A stretch of 23,733 nt of DNA, taken from positions 1-23,733 of the forward strand of contig CAJKMT010000021.1 in NCBI GenBank assembly GCA_905201055.1. Direction: 5' to 3'. The translations under genes and the position numbers were made by a program. Every line of letters begins with the position of its first letter. Position 1 is the first letter of the stretch. The stretch comes from an uncultured Sutterella sp. (GTDB taxonomy: Bacteria > Pseudomonadota > Gammaproteobacteria > Burkholderiales > Burkholderiaceae_F). The notes beneath the pieces were generated by a model. It was given only the letters and a program-made list of their open reading frames with translations, ran no database searches and was not told the origin of the DNA. Shown one piece after another: positions 15,500-21,093 of this stretch.

Positions 15500-15553
15500 T
15501 TCAGTTTTTCTTCTTTTGCTGCAGTACAAAAACCTCATCTGATTCAACTCACA

Positions 15554-15568
15554 ATCCAACGATTGGAT
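15554..15568. promoter_or_regulatory. Palindrome in front of the alcohol dehydrogenase gene
   Basis: ATCCAA and TTGGAT form a perfect 6-bp inverted repeat with a CGA centre. A -10-like TAAAAT lies 8 bases downstream (15,577-15,582), and the gene starts at 15,610 after GAGG. The position suits an operator for a regulator of this gene. No T-run follows, so it is not a good terminator. Confidence 0.4.
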
Positions 15569-15609
15569 GTTTTGTCTAAAATCAAGCGAAATAGTCTTGA
15601 GAGGTTTTT

Positions 15610-16755
15610 ATGTTCAATTTTGTCTTTCAAAATACAACCAAACTCGTTTTCGGCAAAGGTCAGATTGCGCAGCTTGAAACGCTTATACCGACAGATAAAA
15701 AAGTACTGATTACTTTCGGAGGCGGAAGCGTTAAGCGTAACGGTGTTTATGAGCAGGTCAAGACGGCTTTGCGAAACCACAACACCATTGAGTTTTGGGG
15801 GATTGAACCGAATCCTGCCGTCGAAACATTACGTAAAGCTGTTCAATTAGGGCTTGACGAGAAGGTTGACATGCTTTTGGCTGTCGGCGGCGGTTCTGTT
15901 TTGGACGGAACAAAATTAATCGCAGCGGCCATTGCGCAGCCTCAAAAAGATGCCTGGGAAATCGTTAAATCGGGCAGTGCCGGTCCTCAAATCCCATTTG
16001 CCAGTGTGATGACGCTTCCCGCCACAGGTTCCGAAATGAATAACGGCGCGGTGATCTCCTGTCATGAAACCCAGGAAAAATTCTCTTTCAGAGGTGACTA
16101 TCCGACTTTTTCCATTTTGGATCCTGAAACGACTTATTCGCTGCCGAAGTATCAGATTGCCTGCAGTTTGGCCGATATTGTCGTGCATTGTTTTGAGCAG
16201 TACATGACCACGACCGGTCAAAGCCGGGTGTTGGATCGCTGGGCCGAGGGCGTTATTGCTTCAGCTATGGAAATTGCTCCCCTGGTGCAGGCCGATCAGC
16301 ACAATTATGAAGTGATGAGCGACTATATGTTCAGCGCAACCATGGCGCTCAATAACTTCATCCGCATGGGCGTGACGCAGGATTGGAGTACACACCAAAT
16401 CGGTCATGAACTCACAGCGCTTTGCGGTGTTACGCACGGTGAGTCGCTGGCGATTGTTTATCCCGGCACGATTGACGTATTAAGAGAGCAGAAAAAAGAC
16501 AAGCTTCTTCAATTCGGCTCACGCGTCTTGGGCATCAGTGAGGGAACTGATGAAGAACGCATCGATCAGGTCATTGAAAGAATAGAAGCGTTTTTCAAGT
16601 CGCTGGGTTTGGCAACGCGTTTGTCGGAAAAGAATATCGGAGTGGATGTTGTCGAGGAAATCGCTCGCCGCTTTAACGAACGGGGTGTTCGTTTGGGGGA
16701 AGCACAAAATGTGACCGGCGATGTTGCCCGTGAGATTCTGATGAGACGCTTATAA
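15610..16755 (+). CDS. yqhD: YqhD-like iron-type (group III) alcohol / aldehyde dehydrogenase
   Basis: The protein is 381 aa, close to the usual 387. The NADPH-binding half has ITFGGGSVKRNGVYEQV and LLAVGGGSVLDGTK. The metal-binding half has Asp189 and His193 (ADIVVH), His266 (IGHELTA) and His276 (THGE). IEPNPAVETL and LTPATGSE-type segments (here LPATGSEMNNGAVIS) are as in E. coli YqhD. YqhD reduces a range of short-chain and lipid-peroxidation aldehydes using NADPH and helps cells tolerate them. It stands alone between the prophage and the tig promoter, so it is probably monocistronic, perhaps controlled by the palindrome upstream. The gene looks complete, so the prophage did not interrupt it. 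Confidence 0.85.
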   Translation: MFNFVFQNTTKLVFGKGQIAQLETLIPTDKKVLITFGGGSVKRNGVYEQVKTALRNHNTIEFWGIEPNPAVETLRKAVQLGLDEKVDMLLAVGGGSVLDGTKLIAAAIAQPQKDAWEIVKSGSAGPQIPFASVMTLPATGSEMNNGAVISCHETQEKFSFRGDYPTFSILDPETTYSLPKYQIACSLADIVVHCFEQYMTTTGQSRVLDRWAEGVIASAMEIAPLVQADQHNYEVMSDYMFSATMALNNFIRMGVTQDWSTHQIGHELTALCGVTHGESLAIVYPGTIDVLREQKKDKLLQFGSRVLGISEGTDEERIDQVIERIEAFFKSLGLATRLSEKNIGVDVVEEIARRFNERGVRLGEAQNVTGDVAREILMRRL

Positions 16756-16885
16756 ACAATAATCTATTGATTTTTAATTGAAATGTCGGCCAATTTGAAG
16801 TAATACTTTAAGAAGATGTGTAGAATAGGCTGACGCAAAATGTTGTGTGTGAGGGTTTTGTTAATTCAAATATTTGCTTTGAGAT

Positions 16886-16914
16886 AACAAAATTACTTGT
16901 GCAGTAGCTATAAT
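16886..16914 (+). promoter_or_regulatory. Probable sigma-70 promoter of tig
   Basis: A perfect TATAAT lies at 16,909-16,914 within an AT-rich stretch; no good -35 hexamer is found at 16-18 bases upstream. Transcription would begin near 16,921 and give a leader of about 130 bases before tig. The gap of 293 bases between the dehydrogenase and tig holds this promoter, a weak AT-rich hairpin with T-run just after the dehydrogenase stop (16,757-16,775), and the leader hairpins listed below. Confidence 0.45.
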
Positions 16915-16925
16915 CAAGCGTTTTT

Positions 16926-17025
16926 GTGCAAAAAGTTATTGATTTTGCACCGATGACAATTTTATTAATTGGGCGGGGAGGCTGCTCCCTGACGATTGAA
17001 CCGTTCGGAATGACCGATCATTTCG
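16926..17025 (+). promoter_or_regulatory. Structured leader of tig: three hairpins
   Basis: Hairpin 1: GTGCAAAA / TTTTGCAC (16,926-16,950, 9-base loop). Hairpin 2: GGGAG / CTCCC (16,976-16,989). Hairpin 3: CGGAATGA / TCATTTCG with one G-T pair (17,006-17,025). No Shine-Dalgarno box precedes the tig ATG. The leader might affect translation or stability; I do not recognise a known riboswitch or thermometer. Confidence 0.4.
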
Positions 17026-17048
17026 GACACTTTATTTAGTAGTAGAAA

Positions 17049-18350
17049 ATGACTGAAAAAGAAACCACGAAGAGTTCTTTGGAACGTACCCTTGATTTGA
17101 CGATCTCGGCTCAACAATTGAAGGCTGATACCGAAACGATCCTTAAGCGCCGCGCTAAGACCGCTAAGGCTCACGGCTTCCGTCCGGGCAAGGTTCCGAT
17201 GAAGATGGTCCGTGAAATGTACGGTGCTCAAGCCTACATGGATGCCATGAATCACTTGATCGGTCAGGCTTATGAAAAGGCTGTTGCAGAAGCCGGTTTG
17301 AAGGTTGCCGGTGCTCCTGAAATCACCCCCAAGGGCGAAATCAAGGATGACGCTGATCCGCAATTTACCGCTACGGTTGAAGTATTCCCGGAAGTGGAAG
17401 TGCCTGATTTGAAGGACGTTGAAATGAAGCGTTTCGTCTGCGAAGTGACGGACGTTGAAGTTGAAAAGACGCTCGAAATCATGCGTAAGCAACGCGCTGT
17501 TTATGAAGTGGAAGAAAACGGCGAAGCTGCTGAAGAAAAGCGTGTGACGATCAATTTTGTCGGCAAGCTCGACGGCACGCCCTTCGAAGGCGGTACGGCC
17601 AACGGTTTTGCCTTTGTGATCGGTGCCGGTCAAATGCTGCCTGACTTCGAAAAGGGTGTCATGGGCATGAAGACGGGTGAAAAGAAGACTTTTGAGATGA
17701 CCTTCCCTGCCGACTACGTTGAAAAGTTGGCCGGCAAGACCGTCGAATTCGAAGTTGAACTCACGAAGGTTGAAGTGGCTAAGCTGCCCGAAATCGATGA
17801 CGAATTCGCTAAGAAGCTCGGCATCAATGACGGTGTTGCCAAGATGCGCGAAGAAATCGCTGCCAACCTCAAGCGCGAAGTGAAGGCTCGCATCACGCAG
17901 CAAACCAAGGACGGCGTGATGAACGCTTTGAACGATGCCTGCCACTTTGATTTGCCGAAGGCTTTGGTTGCTGACGAACAACAGGCTTTGGCTCGCGGTT
18001 TCGAACAAAACATGAGCGCCCGCGGCATGGATCCGAAGCAGCACAAGATCCCTGTGGAAATGTTTAAGGACCAAGCCGAACGCCGCGTTCGTTTGGGTCT
18101 TCTCGTGAACGCTTTGGTTGAAAAAGAAAACTTGACCCCCACGAAGGAAGAAGTCGAAGCTCACATCGCTGAATTGGCTGCGAGCTACGAAGATCCGGAA
18201 GAAGTCAAGAAGTGGTTCACCACCGATGCTCGCCGTATGTCCGACGCACAGGCTTATGTGTTGGAAAACAAGATCACCGAGTGGGCCTTGAGCAAGGGCA
18301 AGACCACTGAAGAAAAGGTTGAGTTTGACAAGTTGATGGGTGGCCTCTAA
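17049..18350 (+). CDS. tig: Trigger factor
   Basis: The protein is 433 aa, the usual length. Its N-terminal ribosome-binding domain contains GFRPGKVP (43-50), the signature that docks on L23 at the exit tunnel. The FKBP-type prolyl isomerase domain lies at about 160-245 with VTINFVGKLDGTPFEGG and MLPDFEKGVMGMKTGEKK. The C-terminal helical chaperone arms fill the rest. The protein holds nascent chains and catalyses prolyl isomerisation in the cytosol. Codon use is strongly biased (GAA, AAG, CGT/CGC, GGT), as in highly expressed genes. The start is fixed by an in-frame stop 6 bases upstream, although no Shine-Dalgarno box is visible. It heads the tig-clpP-clpX-lon order found across proteobacteria. 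Confidence 0.97.
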   Translation: MTEKETTKSSLERTLDLTISAQQLKADTETILKRRAKTAKAHGFRPGKVPMKMVREMYGAQAYMDAMNHLIGQAYEKAVAEAGLKVAGAPEITPKGEIKDDADPQFTATVEVFPEVEVPDLKDVEMKRFVCEVTDVEVEKTLEIMRKQRAVYEVEENGEAAEEKRVTINFVGKLDGTPFEGGTANGFAFVIGAGQMLPDFEKGVMGMKTGEKKTFEMTFPADYVEKLAGKTVEFEVELTKVEVAKLPEIDDEFAKKLGINDGVAKMREEIAANLKREVKARITQQTKDGVMNALNDACHFDLPKALVADEQQALARGFEQNMSARGMDPKQHKIPVEMFKDQAERRVRLGLLVNALVEKENLTPTKEEVEAHIAELAASYEDPEEVKKWFTTDARRMSDAQAYVLENKITEWALSKGKTTEEKVEFDKLMGGL

Positions 18351-18376
18351 TCGGCAACCGATAAGGACGTAGAGCT

Positions 18377-18994
18377 ATGGCGTTAACTTTTGCTGACATG
18401 AACCTCGTGCCGACCGTTGTTGAACAAAGCGGCCGCGGTGAACGTGCGTTTGATATTTTCTCTCGCCTTTTACGTGATCGCGTGGTCTTTTTGACTGGTC
18501 CCGTGACAACCGAAAGCGCAAATTTAGTTATCGCCCAGCTCCTGTTCTTGGAAAGTGAAGATCCTGACAAGGATATTTCGCTTTACATCAACAGTCCCGG
18601 CGGCAGTGTTTACGCCGGCATGGGTATCTATGACACGATGCAGTTCATCAAACCTGACGTGAGCACGATCTGTGTGGGCATGGCGGCCAGTATGGGGGCA
18701 TTCCTCTTGGCTGCCGGTGCCAAGGGCAAGCGTTTTGCGCTTCCCAATTCCCGCATCATGATCCACCAGCCTTCGGGCGGCTCACAGGGCATGGCCAGTG
18801 ATATTGAAATTCAAGCCAAGGAAATTCTTGATTTGAAGCTTACGCTCAATACCATTTTGGCAGAACGCACCGGTCAGTCGATTGAAACGATTGCCCGTGA
18901 CACAGACCGCGACAATTACATGAATCCGATTCAGGCCAAGCAATACGGTATCATTGACGAGATTTATGTCAAGCGCGGCCAAATGCTGAAATAA
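18377..18994 (+). CDS. clpP: ATP-dependent Clp protease, proteolytic subunit
   Basis: The protein is 205 aa. The catalytic triad is Ser105 (GMAASMGAF), His130 (MIHQPSGG) and Asp179 (RDTDRDNYM), with the spacing of 25 and 49 residues seen in E. coli. NSPGGSVYAGMGIYDTMQF and FIKPDVSTIC are family hallmarks. Fourteen subunits form a barrel of two heptamers that degrades proteins unfolded by ClpX or ClpA. A short N-terminal propeptide is expected. AAGGA lies 10 bases before the ATG. The gene begins 26 bases after tig with no terminator between, so co-transcription with tig is likely. Confidence 0.97.
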   Translation: MALTFADMNLVPTVVEQSGRGERAFDIFSRLLRDRVVFLTGPVTTESANLVIAQLLFLESEDPDKDISLYINSPGGSVYAGMGIYDTMQFIKPDVSTICVGMAASMGAFLLAAGAKGKRFALPNSRIMIHQPSGGSQGMASDIEIQAKEILDLKLTLNTILAERTGQSIETIARDTDRDNYMNPIQAKQYGIIDEIYVKRGQMLK

Positions 18995-19020
18995 CTGACA
19001 GGTTTTTCGGTGTTTCAACA

Positions 19021-19045
19021 GGGGAGGCCTTGCCTCCCTTTTCTT
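19021..19045 (+). terminator. Terminator-like hairpin between clpP and clpX
   Basis: GGGAGGC and GCCTCCC form a 7-bp stem with a CTT loop, followed by TTTTCTT. It lies 26 bases after the clpP stop and just before the clpX ribosome-binding site. It may end or reduce transcription from tig-clpP, so that less clpX than clpP is made. Confidence 0.75.
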
Positions 19046-19059
19046 AATTAAGGATAACG

Positions 19060-20301
19060 ATGGCGGATAAACAAAATCGCTGTGCTTTTTGCGGAAGAAG
19101 TGAAAAAGAAGTCGAGCACATGGTGACGGCCAATGGTGTGAGCATTTGTTCTGACTGCGCTCGCATGGCCTTGGAATCCATGATCGGAGAAAGTCCTGCT
19201 GCGGCTTCGGATTCCGGGGAAACTCATAAAGAAAGTTTCCTCGACAAACCGCTGCCCAAACCGAAGGAAATTTTTGAACGTCTTGATCAATATGTGATCG
19301 GTCAGGATCGTGCCAAACGTATTCTTGCGGTCGCGGTTTATAACCACTACAAGCGCTTGAGACATTTAAGTGAGAAGACCGCTGATGTGGAATTGGCTAA
19401 GAGCAACATTTTGCTGATCGGCCCCACCGGCTCCGGTAAAACGCTCTTTGCCCAAACATTGGCCCGCATGCTCGATGTTCCGTTTGCCATCGCTGATGCC
19501 ACGACGCTGACTGAAGCCGGTTACGTCGGTGAAGACGTGGAAAACGTTGTCTTGAAGCTGCTTCAAGCCGCTGACGGCGATATTGAACGCGCTCAGCGCG
19601 GCATCATTTATCTCGATGAACTCGATAAAATCGCCCGCAAGAGTGAAAACCCCTCAATCACCCGCGATGTCTCCGGTGAAGGTGTGCAGCAGGCTCTTTT
19701 GAAGCTTATCGAAGGCACACAGGCCAATCTTCCGCAGCAAGGCGGCAGAAAGAATCCGGGCAAAGCCATGGTAACGGTCGATACGACCAATATTTTGTTT
19801 ATCTGCGGCGGTGCGTTTGACGGTCTTGATAAGATCATTCAGCGCCGAGGCGAACGGGCCGGTATCGGTTTTGCTGCTCAGTTAAAGAGTAAGAATGAGA
19901 AGTCGCTCACCGAACTTTTTGCTCAGGCTGAGCCGACTGATTTAGTGAAGTACGGATTAATTCCTGAACTGGTTGGTCGTCTTCCGGTGATTGCTTCTCT
20001 TGAAGAGTTGACCGAAGAAGCGTTGATCAGCATTCTCGTTAAGCCGAAAAATGCATTGATCAAGCAGTACGAAACGCTCTTTGCCATGGAAGGCGTCAAA
20101 CTGACGGTAACTGAAGATGCATTCAAAGCCATCGCCAAAAAGGCGATTCGTCGTAAGACCGGTGCCCGCGGTTTGCGCAGTATCGTTGAGAGTGTTCTCA
20201 CTGACGTCATGTATGAAGTGCCGAGTATGGGTGACGTCAAAGAAGTGTTGGTCGATGAGCACGTTATCAATGACGGTGCCAAACCGACTTACGTCCGATA
20301 A
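19060..20301 (+). CDS. clpX: ATP-dependent Clp protease, ATPase subunit ClpX
   Basis: The protein is 413 aa, slightly shorter than E. coli ClpX (424). The N-terminal zinc-binding domain has Cys8, Cys11, Cys30 and Cys33. Walker A is GPTGSGKT (121-128), the pore loop is GYVG, and Walker B is IIYLDELDKI with Asp186 and Glu187. The ClpP-docking loop IGF is at 269-271. RKTGARGLRSIVE near the C-terminus is the conserved sensor-2 region. ClpX is a hexameric unfoldase that feeds tagged substrates, including ssrA-tagged ones, into ClpP. AAGGA lies 5 bases before the ATG. Its stop overlaps the AlaX-like start by one base (TAATG), which suggests coupled translation. Confidence 0.97.
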   Translation: MADKQNRCAFCGRSEKEVEHMVTANGVSICSDCARMALESMIGESPAAASDSGETHKESFLDKPLPKPKEIFERLDQYVIGQDRAKRILAVAVYNHYKRLRHLSEKTADVELAKSNILLIGPTGSGKTLFAQTLARMLDVPFAIADATTLTEAGYVGEDVENVVLKLLQAADGDIERAQRGIIYLDELDKIARKSENPSITRDVSGEGVQQALLKLIEGTQANLPQQGGRKNPGKAMVTVDTTNILFICGGAFDGLDKIIQRRGERAGIGFAAQLKSKNEKSLTELFAQAEPTDLVKYGLIPELVGRLPVIASLEELTEEALISILVKPKNALIKQYETLFAMEGVKLTVTEDAFKAIAKKAIRRKTGARGLRSIVESVLTDVMYEVPSMGDVKEVLVDEHVINDGAKPTYVR

Positions 20302-20933
20302 TGCCCGAAGCACTTTATCTTACGGATGACCGCACGACGGATACCGCTCGGGTTCTGTCGTGCGAACCTTCTGAGGAAGGCCTTTGGGTCGTCCGACTCG
20401 ATCATACGATTTTTCATCCGCAGGGCGGAGGACAGCCGTCCGATTGCGGCACTGTTGCCGACGCTCAAGTACAGAAAGTCCTGCACTCAACCGAGGGTAT
20501 TGTCCATCTTTTGGATAAGCCTGTGAGCGGCGAGGTTGAGCTGGTTGTTGATCAAGAAGTCCGCAAGCTTAACAGTCGTCTGCATTCGGCCGGTCATATT
20601 GTCGGTCTGGTTGGAGATCGGTTGGGGTGGCACGCCATCGGCGGAAATCACTTTCCGGGTGAGTCCCGAGTGATATTTAATCCTGAAGATCCGTCCAAAG
20701 TGGCTTTAATAAGTTCCGATGAGTATGAAGCCGAAGTCAATCGCCTGATCAGTCTTAACTTAGATCGGGTTGTCAAGTTTGACAGTGATTTTCGGACCGT
20801 TACTTGGTGCGATTGGGAGGCATATCCCTGCGGCGGTACCCATGTCACCAATACCTCTGAAATCGGCCTGGTGAAAATAACGAAAATCAAGCAGAAAAAA
20901 GACCGAATAACGGTTTCCTATTCGCTGCAATGA
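20301..20933 (+). CDS. AlaX-type alanyl-tRNA editing hydrolase
   Basis: The protein is 210 aa. FHPQGGGQPSDCG near residue 38 opens the AlaX/AlaRS editing-domain fold. The zinc ligands are His95 and His99 (HSAGH) with Cys177 and His181 (CGGTH). Free-standing AlaX proteins remove serine or glycine wrongly attached to tRNA-Ala, backing up the editing site of AlaRS. The size fits an AlaX of the medium or short type without a C-terminal Ala-rich extension. The start codon overlaps the clpX stop by one base. A position between clpX and lon is not the usual proteobacterial order and may be lineage-specific. The family assignment is firm; the exact substrate preference is not. Confidence 0.88.
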   Translation: MPEALYLTDDRTTDTARVLSCEPSEEGLWVVRLDHTIFHPQGGGQPSDCGTVADAQVQKVLHSTEGIVHLLDKPVSGEVELVVDQEVRKLNSRLHSAGHIVGLVGDRLGWHAIGGNHFPGESRVIFNPEDPSKVALISSDEYEAEVNRLISLNLDRVVKFDSDFRTVTWCDWEAYPCGGTHVTNTSEIGLVKITKIKQKKDRITVSYSLQ

Positions 20934-21030
20934 GCAATTTTGCTCAAACCGACCTAATTTGTATCTGTTTGTCTATCCGATAAGCCAAAAGCTTTTAAAG
21001 CTGATACGCTCACAATCAGATGAATGTTGT

Positions 21031-21083
21031 ACAGGGCTTAGCCGGGGTTGAAAAATTGTTTTTTATCCCCATATAAGCCCTGT
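21031..21083. repeat. 10-bp perfect inverted repeat around the lon promoter
   Basis: ACAGGGCTTA (21,031-21,040) and TAAGCCCTGT (21,074-21,083) are exact reverse complements, 33 bases apart. The -35 and -10 elements of the sigma-32 promoter lie between or at the edge of the arms. GGGG (21,044-21,047) and CCCC (21,067-21,070) could extend the pairing. A two-site operator for a regulator is possible; the function is unknown. Confidence 0.7.
21047..21074 (+). promoter_or_regulatory. Sigma-32 (heat-shock) promoter of lon
   Basis: GTTGAAA at the -35 position (21,047-21,053), a 13-base spacer and CCCCATAT (21,067-21,074) match the RpoH consensus CTTGAAA - N11-15 - CCCCATNT almost exactly. Transcription would start near 21,081, giving a leader of only about 13-28 bases. 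lon is a classic heat-shock gene, so the match is expected. Confidence 0.88.
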
Positions 21084-21093
21084 CATAGTCTTA

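Larger units (their letters stand above)
1..15500 (+). mobile_element. Prophage right end (podovirus-type), left end outside window
   Basis: Every gene from the left edge to about 15,417 is of phage type and on one strand: virion core and ejection proteins, tail-tip genes, holin, endolysin and spanins. The first gene that is clearly chromosomal is the alcohol dehydrogenase at 15,610. The module order (structural, tail tip, lysis, end) is typical of a prophage whose integrase lies at the far left end, outside this window. The large internal proteins resemble those of short-tailed phages. The right boundary is set only approximately, between the Rz1 stop and the alcohol dehydrogenase. I cannot tell whether the element is still inducible, but the visible genes look intact apart from one out-of-frame tail-tip gene. 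Confidence 0.9.

Noticed and set aside
15425..15503. Complete tRNA gene ending at 15,499
   Set aside because: No acceptor, D-arm or anticodon arm can be formed upstream of the CCA-like end, and the T-stem does not pair.
16965..18164. Long open frame (399 codons) on the minus strand opposite tig
   Set aside because: It is a shadow produced by the strong codon bias of trigger factor; the product is Phe/His-rich and resembles no protein, and no ribosome-binding site is seen.
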